IMG/VR virus record: IMGVR_UViG_3300030061_000050
Coordinates: 1 to 43,078 of that record
Reading direction: 5' to 3' (one strand)
DNA: 43,078 nucleotides
From: a virus
A model generated the notes under the pieces. The model saw nothing but the letters and a program-made list of their open reading frames with translations, made no database searches and was not told the origin of the DNA. Shown here piece after piece: positions 33,267-41,731 of this stretch. Numbering within the stretch: the first letter of the stretch is position 1; each line of letters begins with the position of its first letter. The translations under genes and the position numbers were made by a program.

Positions 33267-33857
33267 TTAGGTTGGGTTACCAGAAGACACGCGAGTCAAC
33301 TGGTGTTGGATAAGTTGAACTTCGCAGATTGGGAAGGCACGCTCTGCTGAAACGTCAATGTCGTTACCAGGGGTATCGATAAAGTCGATGATGCGTACCA
33401 AAGCTGCTGTACCAGAAGTTCTGGTAGCAACCTCTAGACCCATGCCAGAACGACCAGTGAAGGTAGAACCTGCACCAGCGGTTACTTCAAAGTTAGTCTG
33501 CATGATATCACCAACCGTGCAGCTAGCATCAGCTTGTAGTTCAAAAGTAGCTTGCGGATCATCACAAACAATCGCGTAGGCATTGCTAGCAGAAGTGTTA
33601 GCTGGCCAATGTTTACTAAACGTCGGCACGCCGTCTGCTTCAAAGTAGCAACCCATGAAAACTCCAATAGGAACTTCATCCCCATTGGTCAGACCGATTA
33701 CTGAGACTGTACCTAAGTTTAGGTGTACCAAATCACCCGTGAAGATGTTTGACGCAGCGCCAGATGCAATCCGATAGTTTCTTGTCTGCAGTGTGTTAGC
33801 ACCAGCAGAGTATCTACGCGAAGGAGTGAAACCGTTTAGGGCTTTCGTAGTAGTCAT
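33267..33857 (-). CDS. Capsid decoration / head stabilisation-type protein, 196 aa
   Basis: This is a beta-rich protein with a Ser/Arg-rich start (GFTPSRRYSAGANTLQTRNYRI). VHLNLGTVSVIG and GVFMGCYFEADGVPTFSKHWPA follow, then AIVCDDPQATFELQADASCTVGDI. The VxxDDPxxxFxvQAD element is common in head proteins of marine phages that lie beside the capsid gene. Cys residues are scattered. An AAAAGGAG ribosome site precedes the ATG. Its location just upstream of the major capsid gene fits a decoration protein. Confidence 0.65.
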   Translation of the reverse strand: MTTTKALNGFTPSRRYSAGANTLQTRNYRIASGAASNIFTGDLVHLNLGTVSVIGLTNGDEVPIGVFMGCYFEADGVPTFSKHWPANTSASNAYAIVCDDPQATFELQADASCTVGDIMQTNFEVTAGAGSTFTGRSGMGLEVATRTSGTAALVRIIDFIDTPGNDIDVSAERAFPICEVQLIQHQLTRVSSGNPT

Positions 33858-33902
33858 ACTACATTCTCCTTTTAAAGATGAGTAGAATAAGTGGTAGGCG
33901 TT

Positions 33903-34385
33903 TTAAGCCTGAAACTGTGGCATTCTACCCTTGGTTACAGTTGAAGTGCTATTATTTGAAATGGGCATTTTCGAGGTAGAAGCAGACATCAGTTGCTGAT
34001 TTACAGCATCCATCAAGTCGTTTGCTTTACCTTCGTAATAATCATTTCTGGCGACTGACTTTCCACGGGGCATTTTGGCTAGAGCGACATCCCCCCGTAC
34101 AACACAATCGGTATAGCGTCCCGTGTCTAAAACAGTTGAAGAGTGTAACATCTCAGGAACTTCTTCAGGAGTTACAAATACCCAACCTTGAGTCATTTTG
34201 TTACCTACGTTCTTGTAGTCATCATCACCTTTGAGGGAGATGCGTATCCAACGGAGAACCATGTCTTCATTGGCGAATCTGTCTACAACAGGGTCGGGAA
34301 CATCTAAGAAATTAGGTTCTTGGTATGTGTACTCTTTAGTTGCAGTTTCCCTTGTGCTAGTTGCTCTACTACTTGTTTTACTCAT
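33903..34385 (-). CDS. Hypothetical head-module protein, 160 aa
   Basis: The start is Ser/Thr-rich and disordered (SKTSSRATSTRETATKEYT). The middle is folded, with VLRWIRISLKGDDDYKNVGNKMTQGWVFVTPEEVPEM and CVVRGDVALAKMPRGKSVARNDYYEGKANDLMDAVNQQLM. The end is polar again. It lies between scaffold and decoration genes with an AAGGAG ribosome site. I have seen comparable proteins next to scaffolds in marine phages, but know no function. An assembly or minor capsid role is inferred. Confidence 0.6.
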   Translation of the reverse strand: MSKTSSRATSTRETATKEYTYQEPNFLDVPDPVVDRFANEDMVLRWIRISLKGDDDYKNVGNKMTQGWVFVTPEEVPEMLHSSTVLDTGRYTDCVVRGDVALAKMPRGKSVARNDYYEGKANDLMDAVNQQLMSASTSKMPISNNSTSTVTKGRMPQFQA

Positions 34386-34424
34386 CTTTAAACGCTCCTT
34401 CTTTTTTTGTTACGCGCAATGTGG

Positions 34425-35432
34425 TTAAGCAATTGGAACATATTCACCAGCTGCACGATCTGCCCGTGCCTTCTCAGCGGCATATTTCTCAAGAGGAATA
34501 TTCCACTTCTGAGCTAGTCTTACGTCTTCTTGAGTAAGCTTAACCTTACCTTTACTTCCGGTGGTAGAACTGCGCGACTGTCCTGCAACCACCTGTTGTG
34601 TAGGCTGTGATCCTACCGCTGCACTCTTCTCTCCGCTAAATTTGTGCGGAAACTCTGTCTTCATTCTCCGGTCTACCTCTTGGTAAAACTCTGGACTAGA
34701 AGAATCATAACCTTCTTGTTTCAGTGTTGCATCAATTGTAAGTGCTGCCACTGTCATAATCTGGTCTTGGTTGAACCAAGAATTTTCAGGCTTTTGACTC
34801 CATTCAACTGCAAGTTCATCGTACTGTTGTGCTTGCTGCTGTTGCTGTTGGACTTGCGGTTGTTGTGCCTGTACCTGTTCTCTCTGCGCCAGCTGCGCCT
34901 CGTACTGTTCAATAGCCTGTCGCTGCTGACTTAATGTTGAAAGGTCTACTTGACCTTTGTTCATTACTTCTTGTGCTTCTAGCATCTTCTCCTTTTCGCC
35001 TAGGTCATAAGCGTCAAGGTATGCTTTCTTAGCCATCTCAATTTGTTTCTGTAGAAGCTTCTCGCTAGTCTCTGTGTTAGACTTACTACTCTCTACAGTA
35101 TATTTATCTCGCTGATTGAGCTGTCTTAAAAGATCTTGCTTTTCTTGTTCAGCTTGGGCAAGAAGATTAGCCTGTTCTTTTTTCTGTTGAACAAGCTGTC
35201 GTATACGCTTCTCAGCACCTTTTGTTTCTATTCCTTCTAACTCTGGAACATCTTTATCAGGTGCTCCTGCTTCTACAGGCGCTGCTTGCTCTTCTTCACC
35301 TTCTACTTCAAACTCTACTTTTTCTTTGGTAGGAGTAGATGAAACATCAATCTCGTTCCAATCGGTGAGTTCTTCGGCTACATTTTCTTTTGCTTCTACT
35401 GCTTGTTCTTCAGACATTTTTATTAGCTCCAT
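34425..35432 (-). CDS. Scaffolding protein, 335 aa (start probably five codons later)
   Basis: The protein is acidic at the N-terminus and then has a long Gln/Glu/Lys coiled coil (about residues 75-220), including a QVQAQQPQVQQQQQQAQQ tract. A helical and basic C-terminus (GKVKLTQEDVRLAQKWNIPLEKYA) would bind the capsid protein. This composition and its place before the capsid gene are typical of phage scaffolds such as T7 gp9. The ATG at 35432 has no ribosome site, whereas the ATG at 35417 (MSEEQAVEAKEN) has GGAG nine bases upstream, so the true product is probably 330 residues. Confidence 0.75.
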   Translation of the reverse strand: MELIKMSEEQAVEAKENVAEELTDWNEIDVSSTPTKEKVEFEVEGEEEQAAPVEAGAPDKDVPELEGIETKGAEKRIRQLVQQKKEQANLLAQAEQEKQDLLRQLNQRDKYTVESSKSNTETSEKLLQKQIEMAKKAYLDAYDLGEKEKMLEAQEVMNKGQVDLSTLSQQRQAIEQYEAQLAQREQVQAQQPQVQQQQQQAQQYDELAVEWSQKPENSWFNQDQIMTVAALTIDATLKQEGYDSSSPEFYQEVDRRMKTEFPHKFSGEKSAAVGSQPTQQVVAGQSRSSTTGSKGKVKLTQEDVRLAQKWNIPLEKYAAEKARADRAAGEYVPIA

Positions 35433-35477
35433 AGTTTGCGAGGACTAAGATTACGCATAATTTAATTAGTAACATAT

Positions 35478-35894
35478 TTAATTACCTAATACAAGGGTAG
35501 TGTCTAGATCTTCTGGGTCACTGATTCTCATTAGGATCTGATCGTCAAAGAGAAGGAGAAGCTTTACACCTTTATAAACAAACTTGGTACCTGAAAGTTT
35601 CTGGTAACAAACGTAATCACCCTCTCTACACCAAGCTCCTGCAAGGAACTTATCTTTATCTTCGTAAGCCAGGGTACCTACTTTAAGAACTCTGCCAACC
35701 GTGGTGAGATAAGCAATGTCGTCCCGTGCTCTCTCTGGTAAAAGAATACCTCCCTTTGTTTTTTCCTTGATAGAGGTTGGTCTGATAAGCACATGATAAC
35801 CGGGAAGGTCTGGAAGAACTTCTGGGTCCGGTATACCATTCTCTGTAATCCACGCATCGTTAGCAATTGCCCCGCCAAGTGAAGGATTAATCAT
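35478..35894 (-). CDS. GroES-like co-chaperonin (gp31-type), 138 aa
   Basis: Residues about 30-125 follow the GroES chain: LPGYHVLIRPTSIKEKTKGGILLPE, then TTVGRVLKVGTLAYED, AGAWCREGDYVCYQKL, and FVYKGVKLLLLFDDQILMRI. GGILL at 48-52 corresponds to the hydrophobic GGIVL of the GroES mobile loop that docks on GroEL. A 28-residue N-terminal and a short acidic C-terminal extension are extra. Phage co-chaperonins (T4 gp31) replace host GroES to fold the capsid protein in a larger cage. Position next to scaffold and capsid genes fits that role. Its start overlaps the upstream 65-residue gene by eight bases. Confidence 0.85.
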   Translation of the reverse strand: MINPSLGGAIANDAWITENGIPDPEVLPDLPGYHVLIRPTSIKEKTKGGILLPERARDDIAYLTTVGRVLKVGTLAYEDKDKFLAGAWCREGDYVCYQKLSGTKFVYKGVKLLLLFDDQILMRISDPEDLDTTLVLGN

Positions 35895-36084
35895 CGTCGT
35901 TATCTCGCTCCATTCTTCTATTTACAATATCAGTTAACTTTGAGTAAGACCACTCTATTCCTGTAAGCGTTCCTACTACTTGCCTATAATGGTTATAGTC
36001 CTCTACGTGACCCTTCGCAAGGAAATCTTTTAAGGTATCTTCTTCCTCTTTAAAAACTTGTCGTATCTCATCAAAGATATCCAT
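35887..36084 (-). CDS. Hypothetical small acidic protein, 65 aa
   Basis: The protein is helical and acidic (MDIFDEIRQVFKEEEDTLKDFLAKGHVEDYNHYRQVVGTL), with a GIEWSYSKLTDIVNRRMERDNDDD end. There is no hydrophobic segment. Its 3' end overlaps the co-chaperonin start by eight bases. Small acidic helical proteins are often found between portal and scaffold genes; no function is established here. Confidence 0.6.
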   Translation of the reverse strand: MDIFDEIRQVFKEEEDTLKDFLAKGHVEDYNHYRQVVGTLTGIEWSYSKLTDIVNRRMERDNDDD

Positions 36085-36086
36085 GA

Positions 36087-36251
36087 CTACTTTTTACGTG
36101 CTAACCTTTTTCTTTTCTTGGAGGGATACTTTGGTTTCTTAGAAGTAGACATAGCAATGGCCACAGCTTGCTTCTGAGAGTAGCCTTCTTCTCGTAGCTT
36201 CTTAATATTGTCTGAGATTGTCTTAGGCGACTTCCCTGGTTTAAGTGGCAT
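36087..36251 (-). CDS. Small protein of the SPxxisxNIxkLrxEGyxqkQAvAIA family, 54 aa
   Basis: The translation begins MPLKPGKSPKTISDNIKKLR, continues EEGYSQKQAVAIAMSTSKKP and ends in a basic stretch (SKKRKRLARKK). The core motif is one I recall as widespread in small phage and bacterial proteins, usually of unknown function (DUF6496-like). The ATG overlaps the end of the lysozyme gene by 11 bases. Its basic tail resembles those of the other mini-proteins. Confidence 0.7.
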   Translation of the reverse strand: MPLKPGKSPKTISDNIKKLREEGYSQKQAVAIAMSTSKKPKYPSKKRKRLARKK

Positions 36252-36678
36252 GGCGCTGTACTTTTCTCATGCTATCGGAAAGACTACGTGCTCTTGAGTA
36301 GGTTTGCTCTGCCCACCGTGAATCCATCATCTGATCTGCTGCTTCTCCGTAGTCTTTAGGTTCTTGTCGTAGAGCTTTAAACATTTTCTTAAACTTAGAA
36401 ACTCCTTTCTCTCCCATTTGATATACCATTTCTATTATAATCTCATGGGCTTCACAAGGTAAATTTTCTATCTTATTTTTTTCTATTAGTCTAGCCGCTC
36501 CATCTCTAGCTTTTTCCAGATCCTCTTGAAAAAGTTTTTCCCAACCTTCTTGATCTGTGGGAACTTCTTCTCCTTCAAGGATTTTATGTCCATAACCTCC
36601 TGTAAGAAACCCAAGCGTGTCAGTATAGGGTTCGACCATATATCCTTCATGTTTTTTAATCCGTTCTTCTAAAGTCAC
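36241..36678 (-). CDS. T4-type lysozyme (GH24 endolysin), 145 aa
   Basis: The reading starts at GTG 36678, with GGAGAAG about seven bases upstream. The N-terminus aligns exactly with the T4 lysozyme catalytic triad: Glu11 (HEG), Asp20 (PYTDTLG) and Thr26 (FLTGGYGH). The remainder is the helical lobe, with MVYQMGEKGVSKFKKMFKAL and RWAEQTYSRARSL. It hydrolyses the bond between N-acetylmuramic acid and N-acetylglucosamine of peptidoglycan. There is no signal peptide, so release needs a holin or it is carried in the virion. Its position between portal and small head genes, away from the two membrane-peptide genes, is notable. Confidence 0.9.
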   Translation of the reverse strand: MTLEERIKKHEGYMVEPYTDTLGFLTGGYGHKILEGEEVPTDQEGWEKLFQEDLEKARDGAARLIEKNKIENLPCEAHEIIIEMVYQMGEKGVSKFKKMFKALRQEPKDYGEAADQMMDSRWAEQTYSRARSLSDSMRKVQRHAT

Positions 36679-36680
36679 AC

Positions 36681-39137
36681 TTACTTCTCCAGCTTTGCCA
36701 TATTAACCAAAGTATCTAGAGCAGTTTTATTTCTTTTAAGTTCTTTGTCACCGCCAGCTTTCTCAGACTCGATTGAGAGTTTAGCAGCTGCTTCCAGAGC
36801 TTTGTTGGCATCTCGATCAGATTCTAAGGAAAGCTTACTGATATCAATCAGAGCATCTAGCTGAACTTTCTTATCAGAGCTTTCGTGTTCTTTGCTCCTG
36901 ACTTCTAGATCAGCTGCTTTCTCTAGCGCGTCCATTTGCATTTTCTGTTGATCAAGCTGTAGTCTCTGTTGCTCAATGTTCATCATCTGTTGCTCTGGAC
37001 TCTGGGCAATACCTAGTGCAGCGTTGGCGTTGGCCACTGCTTCTGCTGCTTGTGACATCACCATCTCACTTGTCTGAGGATCATCAGCAACTCCAGTGAC
37101 CATGCCGCCTATCTGTTCTTGGTACTTCATAAGCATGTGGTCTCTGATGTTGGCGTTGATTATAGGAACAATCTGCTGCATCATTGGATTAGCACCGTTA
37201 CCTGGGTCTTTTAGGAAAGCAGTTTTAAACTGAATATGTGCATCGTGGTTCTGCCCTGGAAAAGCTGCAATGGGTTGTCCTTTGGACGCTGCCAGGATAT
37301 CTGCCAGAGGGTCTCTTGGTTCTGGCTTTTGTTCCGGTGGTAGTATCTCGTCTAGGTTAGGAAAGTTTGCAGCGGAGAGGACTTCTCTGTACAGGGCTGG
37401 CATATTAAACGTACCGGGAGGTGTTTGGCTAGCAAGTTGAATAGCCATTTGACCCAGTGCCAGTCTGTGAGCAGAGGACGGGATATTAGGATCAGATACA
37501 GGAACGATATCAACTCTCCCGTCAAAGTCCTGTTTAAATACTTTCTGATCTCCACCTACAACTTCATACGGGTAATCGTCGGGGAGGAAGTCATAGTTAA
37601 TTCTGGCTAGAATGTCAAACTCTTCTCTCTGAGCTTTGTGCATTCTTTTGTGTATGGCAGTGGAAAACTTAGACGATGCGTCTAGGAGTGCCATAGTCGT
37701 TCCCACTGGGCCATAGTTAGCAGAGTCTGCTATCACCTGCTCTGTGGAATCTGCAAACTTCTGACCTGCTCCTACAACAAACTGGAGCATCTGGAGCAGT
37801 GTGCCAGACGGTTCCTTGTAAGGGAGCGGGACGATTGCCTTGGTCAGATCAATGCCTGTGCTCTCCACCTCCTTAAACTCACCGGGAGATATGGGGTCAT
37901 TGTCGCCTACAAGCCTTACACCTCTGGCCTTGAACCCTCCGGGTAGGTTGGCAAACTGGCCAGCGTCTACCAAAGAACGCATGGCAGTTGTTGCTGTCAT
38001 GGTCAGGTTACCTAGGAAGTGGATCAAGCCTAGACCATAGAAAGCAAAACCCGGAACGTACCTGTAGTGTGTAAAGTGTAGTATCCTTTCCTTGATAGGA
38101 TCGTTCTCTTTATAGTTACGTTTGATACACAGAACTTTTTTAGAATGTACATCAACCGTGACAACGTAAGGTCGGGCTATCCCGTCAGGGTCTGCGTAAG
38201 GTTCTGGCAGGTCTAGGTAACAGTGCTGCTCTAGAAGAACGTACTGAGGATCTTCCTCTGCTGTGGCAGCTATGCCCATGATGTTGTCTATCTTCTGTCC
38301 CATGGACGTTGTATCTGGTGCTTCCGGTTCTCCTACGTCTGCGTCCCTGTACATTCCAGAGACAACATCTTTCTTAAAATCGTTGGGAGAGCGATAGATC
38401 AGGTGTGTGTACCGCTCCGCTGTTCTGAGATCAGTGGCGTAGTAGGACACATAGAAATGATCAACCGGGACAAACTCTGAGACAGGTCTCTGGAGGATCT
38501 CGTCAAAGTAAATCTTTTTAAACGCAGAGCCTACCAAGGGCAGGTGGAAAAGCATACGCTCAAACTCGTCAAAGTATTCTGGCATCTGCTGCGTCAGTTG
38601 GTAGTTCATAAATTGTTTTACGCGCTGTGCCTGTTGTTCTCTGGGAACTGTGTTTGCTCCTATCACCTGTGCTCTGACAGGACCAGCAGGGGGAAAGAGT
38701 TCTTGAGATGCTCTGCTCTGAAACTTAACCGCTGATTCTATCAAGAGTGGATGAACTGCTGTGCACGCACCGTCGAATGGCTCTGTTGTATCTTGTAGCT
38801 TTAGACCAAGAAGGTCAAACCCGTGCTCAAAGATTTGTTCCCATTCTTCTCTGGATTCTTTATCTGTCTCGTACCCGTCGATGACTGTGTGAGAAATGTC
38901 CATCAAGTCATCTTCGTCTATCTCTTCTGCTAAGTTTGCGTAGTGGTCTTGTTCCATACCCATCATGGATATAGCTTCCATATCACCAAACTCTACCTCT
39001 ACACCACCGTCCTCGGTGGGACTAAACTGTACCGACTCTTCCTCTTCTGTGTCCTCTACTAGATTTAAAGAAGGAGACTCTCTTCTTAATTCTTTTACTT
39101 CTTCCATTTCTAAGAAAGGATTCTGTTCAATCGCCAT
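36681..39137 (-). CDS. Portal protein (P22 gp1-like), 818 aa
   Basis: The protein forms the dodecameric ring through which DNA enters and leaves the capsid. Visible landmarks are an acidic N-terminus, then EPFDGACTAVHPLLIESAVKFQSRASQELFPPAGPV and VGSAFKKIYFDEILQRPVSEFVPVDHFYV. HYRYVPGFAFYGLGLIHFLGNLTMTATTAMRSLVD (the wing and stem region) and QFVVGAGQKFADSTEQVIADSANYGPVGTTMALLD follow. The last about 150 residues are a long coiled coil rich in Gln, Lys and Ala, as in the P22 portal barrel. A GGGAGGGG ribosome site precedes the ATG. Confidence 0.85.
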   Translation of the reverse strand: MAIEQNPFLEMEEVKELRRESPSLNLVEDTEEEESVQFSPTEDGGVEVEFGDMEAISMMGMEQDHYANLAEEIDEDDLMDISHTVIDGYETDKESREEWEQIFEHGFDLLGLKLQDTTEPFDGACTAVHPLLIESAVKFQSRASQELFPPAGPVRAQVIGANTVPREQQAQRVKQFMNYQLTQQMPEYFDEFERMLFHLPLVGSAFKKIYFDEILQRPVSEFVPVDHFYVSYYATDLRTAERYTHLIYRSPNDFKKDVVSGMYRDADVGEPEAPDTTSMGQKIDNIMGIAATAEEDPQYVLLEQHCYLDLPEPYADPDGIARPYVVTVDVHSKKVLCIKRNYKENDPIKERILHFTHYRYVPGFAFYGLGLIHFLGNLTMTATTAMRSLVDAGQFANLPGGFKARGVRLVGDNDPISPGEFKEVESTGIDLTKAIVPLPYKEPSGTLLQMLQFVVGAGQKFADSTEQVIADSANYGPVGTTMALLDASSKFSTAIHKRMHKAQREEFDILARINYDFLPDDYPYEVVGGDQKVFKQDFDGRVDIVPVSDPNIPSSAHRLALGQMAIQLASQTPPGTFNMPALYREVLSAANFPNLDEILPPEQKPEPRDPLADILAASKGQPIAAFPGQNHDAHIQFKTAFLKDPGNGANPMMQQIVPIINANIRDHMLMKYQEQIGGMVTGVADDPQTSEMVMSQAAEAVANANAALGIAQSPEQQMMNIEQQRLQLDQQKMQMDALEKAADLEVRSKEHESSDKKVQLDALIDISKLSLESDRDANKALEAAAKLSIESEKAGGDKELKRNKTALDTLVNMAKLEK

Positions 39138-39140
39138 TGT

Positions 39141-39392
39141 CTATCCCCTCCCCCTCTTCTTTCTACCCTTGGCTGAGAGCTTTGCCATCGTCGTGTTCCC
39201 GTACTTCTTCCTACCTATGCTGGCAGCTATGGCATCTGCATCTTTTTTATTTTTACCGCTCTTTTGAATCTTGGAGGAGAGGGATTTAAAACGTGAGCCA
39301 CTCCCTAGTTTGCCGCCAGTCTTTTTCTTTGTCACCTTGCGTCCTCCTTTAAGTTCTCTGGGGATACTTGCTCTGGATATCGCCATGATCAT
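39141..39392 (-). CDS. Small basic phage protein with IGRKKYG motif, 83 aa
   Basis: The protein is rich in Lys, Arg, Ser and Gly. It contains SRFKSLSSKIQKSGKNKKDADAIAASIGRKKYGNTTMAKLSAKGRKKR, a pattern known to me from short proteins next to terminase and portal genes in marine phages. Two candidate starts exist: ATG at 39392 and an in-frame ATG two codons later (MAISRASIP). Neither has a clear ribosome site. It lies between portal and TerL. A DNA-binding role in packaging is an inference from charge and place. Confidence 0.65.
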   Translation of the reverse strand: MIMAISRASIPRELKGGRKVTKKKTGGKLGSGSRFKSLSSKIQKSGKNKKDADAIAASIGRKKYGNTTMAKLSAKGRKKRGRG

Positions 39393-40925
39393 CTAGTTCC
39401 AATTCCAGTAAGTTTTTTTCTTGGGCTTCTCTTCGTCTTCGTATTCAGGATCATCTGGGTGAGATAAATGCCATGACTCTTTGAGGTAGTGTACTGCCAT
39501 TGCCATTGCATCTACCTGATCATCATGTCGGGCAAAAGGAAATTGTATAGCCTCTGCATATAAATCTTCTGCCCACTCTTTGCCTCTGGGGAGCCATACT
39601 CGGCCAGCCTCTAGTAAAGGTGTAATTACGTGTACTCTAGACACTTTATCACGGTCTGGGAGGTAATCCAACACAGGAAGACCTGCTCTTCGCATATCTT
39701 GTATAAGGCTCTGCCCGGATGCTTTCTTCTCAATGATACACACATCTGGTTGGTATTCGTCGTAGAGATCTTGCGCTGTCCTGCGTAGCTCTGGATACTC
39801 TAATCTTTCTCTGACATTACCTAGCAGAATAAGGTTTGGCGCTAGAAATTCTCTACCCACTGAGTCTGTATAGGGGTAGTCGAACACACCCCATGTTTGT
39901 ATCACTGAGTAGTCTGCTGTGCTCCGGGTGGAGAAGGCAGTGTCGTAAGTTTGTATTATCAAGTCACACTCTGGCGGTTCTTCGTCTGTCCAGTTTTTAA
40001 ACCAGTCAGCTTTTATAGTAGATCCCTCGTCAGGTGTAGGGTTCTGCATATAGAGTGCTTGCCAGTACTTGGCTCCGTTGTTGGCTCGAATCTCTGCCTC
40101 GTCTAGCCTGAGTAGCTCATCAGGTTTCCACTCAGGAAAATAGGACCTACCTTCTGGGAGATTAAGAAGCTTTGATGATTCCTCGTCTAGCCACGCAGGT
40201 ATGGACACAACATCCCACGGTATTGTATCTTCTGTTTCGTTACCAAGGAGCCAGCCACAGAGATCGTCTTCGTGGTACCTTGTGTTAATAATAATCACAG
40301 AACCGTTGGGCATCAGGCGTGTCCTGAGACCTGATGGGTACCACTCCTTGATGTACCTACGACCTGCTTCTGAGAAAGCGTCCTCCTCTGACATGGCATC
40401 GTCTATCAATGCAATGTGTGCACCGCGCCCAGCTATCTGTGAGCGTACACCTGCTGCGTAGTAGATACCGTTCTGCTTGGTCTTCCACTTACCCGCTGCT
40501 CTTACGTCCTCTCTGAGCGTGGCTCCGGGGAAGATCTCTTGGTACAGGGGCATCTTCAGGATATCCCTGACAGTTCTGCCGAAGTCTGAGGCTAGCTGGT
40601 CAGAGTGAGAGATACTCATTATTTCGTGAGAAGGGAAGTTTCCTATGTACCACGCAGGGAACAGCTGCGAACAGAGCAGACTCTTGGAGGAACGTGGGGG
40701 GAGGAACACCATAAGTCTCTGAGGATCAGGTGAATCCACCACTGTCTGTAGTTTACTGGAGAGAACCTCTATGTGTTTTCCTACTTTAAAATCAGGGACC
40801 AGTTGCGGTGCAATGAACCTGACAAAGGAGAAGAACTCCATTCTGGCATTGTTCACTGCCTTGAGATAGAGATTGTTCCTGAGTTGTTCTTTTGAAGTGA
40901 TAGCGTCAGTGGTAGGTTCTATCAT
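39393..40925 (-). CDS. terL: Terminase large subunit
   Basis: This is the ATP-driven DNA packaging motor and nuclease. The ATPase shows a Walker A region FLPPRSSKSLL (PPRSSKS at 76-82), Walker B IALIDDA at 171-177 and a coupling motif IIINTRYHEDD at about 211-221. The nuclease domain shows Asp328 in QTYDTAFS, Glu399 in CIIEKK and Asp469/Asp472 in HDDQVDA, the usual acidic cluster of RNase H-fold terminases. The Walker A differs from GxxxxGK[ST] in having Ser for the second Gly. Length (510) is normal. The start overlaps the upstream 87-residue gene by 20 bases, and the C-terminus is basic (KPKKKTYWNWN). Confidence 0.95.
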   Translation of the reverse strand: MIEPTTDAITSKEQLRNNLYLKAVNNARMEFFSFVRFIAPQLVPDFKVGKHIEVLSSKLQTVVDSPDPQRLMVFLPPRSSKSLLCSQLFPAWYIGNFPSHEIMSISHSDQLASDFGRTVRDILKMPLYQEIFPGATLREDVRAAGKWKTKQNGIYYAAGVRSQIAGRGAHIALIDDAMSEEDAFSEAGRRYIKEWYPSGLRTRLMPNGSVIIINTRYHEDDLCGWLLGNETEDTIPWDVVSIPAWLDEESSKLLNLPEGRSYFPEWKPDELLRLDEAEIRANNGAKYWQALYMQNPTPDEGSTIKADWFKNWTDEEPPECDLIIQTYDTAFSTRSTADYSVIQTWGVFDYPYTDSVGREFLAPNLILLGNVRERLEYPELRRTAQDLYDEYQPDVCIIEKKASGQSLIQDMRRAGLPVLDYLPDRDKVSRVHVITPLLEAGRVWLPRGKEWAEDLYAEAIQFPFARHDDQVDAMAMAVHYLKESWHLSHPDDPEYEDEEKPKKKTYWNWN

Positions 40926-41169
40926 GGTTTTCTAAACTATCGCCACCCTTCTCTCCGTAGTACTCTGTCATCTCGTCTGACATGAGATAGATTAACTGAA
41001 GTACTTGGGCAAACATATGCCTGAGTTTCTGTACCCTGAAGTCTTCGTTCTCTGGATCGTTCATGGGAAAAGAGAACGCAACTGTTTGTAGCTTGGTAAA
41101 CATATCTTGGAGTGAGTCTATCTGCTCTGGGAGCGAAAGATTCACACCTACCATTTTATTCTTTGCCAC
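40906..41169 (-). CDS. Hypothetical small protein between terminase subunits, 87 aa
   Basis: This helical protein (LPEQIDSLQDMFTKLQTVAFSF; VQKLRHMFAQVLQLIYLMSDEMTEYYG) has no membrane segment long enough to be convincing. The full frame uses GTG at 41169 and overlaps TerS by 14 bases. An in-frame ATG five codons later (MVGVNLSLPE) is an alternative, and neither has a good ribosome site. It overlaps TerL by 20 bases, so it is inside the terminase module. A packaging accessory is possible; the family is not recognised. Confidence 0.6.
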   Translation of the reverse strand: MAKNKMVGVNLSLPEQIDSLQDMFTKLQTVAFSFPMNDPENEDFRVQKLRHMFAQVLQLIYLMSDEMTEYYGEKGGDSLENHDRTYH

Positions 41170-41710
41170 CGTCTACCACCTTTAAGCCCATGTCGTACCC
41201 AGATATAGCCGCTAGGTTCTTGATATCTGCGTCTAGGTCAGCGGTAAATGTAGAGTCAGCGCCGTGAAAGTGAGTGTTCTGTTTGATTTCTTTCTTGTCA
41301 ATGAACATGCCCAGGTGCTTGCCCATGTTCTCCAGAGATCTATTGGCGTTTGTGTAGTCCTCTGCCTCTGTGGCTCGCATATAAGTCTGGTACATTTTGT
41401 CTAGAACTTTCTGCGCGTCCCACGAAACTTTCTCTACTACATCGTCACGGAGTATTTCTATATAAGCTCTTAGCTTTGGGTTTGCCAGGTACTGTTGCGC
41501 TCTTCTTGCTGTTCTCGTTTTGTCTAGGTCACCGTCAGCTTTCTTGACAGGGGCATACCCAGCTTCTAGCAGAGCGTGGGTGGCATCGTTGGTTGCTATG
41601 TATTCCTCTGCAAAGCGTATTTGTTTTCTGGTTAGACCATAGTCTTCTGACCTGGCACTGCCTGGTGTGTCGTACTGATCCTTGAGCTTTTCTTTCTCAG
41701 TATCTTCCAA
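41156..41710 (-). CDS. terS: Terminase small subunit
   Basis: TerS recognises viral DNA and recruits TerL. Residues about 25-80 contain LTRKQIRFAEEYIATNDATHALLEAGYAP, then RTARRAQQYLANPKLRAYIEILR. This is the helix-turn-helix of the Terminase_2 family, with its typical LTxKQxxFaeeYi..ndAt.Al..AGY and A..yLaNPk.r.yI landmarks. A central oligomerisation helix (KVLDKMYQTYMRATEAED) and a polar C-terminus follow. The start is TTG at 41710, chosen because a perfect GAAGGAG site stands nine bases upstream and a sigma70-like promoter precedes it. It is the first gene of the late operon. Confidence 0.85.
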   Translation of the reverse strand: MEDTEKEKLKDQYDTPGSARSEDYGLTRKQIRFAEEYIATNDATHALLEAGYAPVKKADGDLDKTRTARRAQQYLANPKLRAYIEILRDDVVEKVSWDAQKVLDKMYQTYMRATEAEDYTNANRSLENMGKHLGMFIDKKEIKQNTHFHGADSTFTADLDADIKNLAAISGYDMGLKVVDGGKE

Positions 41711-41731
41711 AATAGAGTACTCCTTCTTTTA

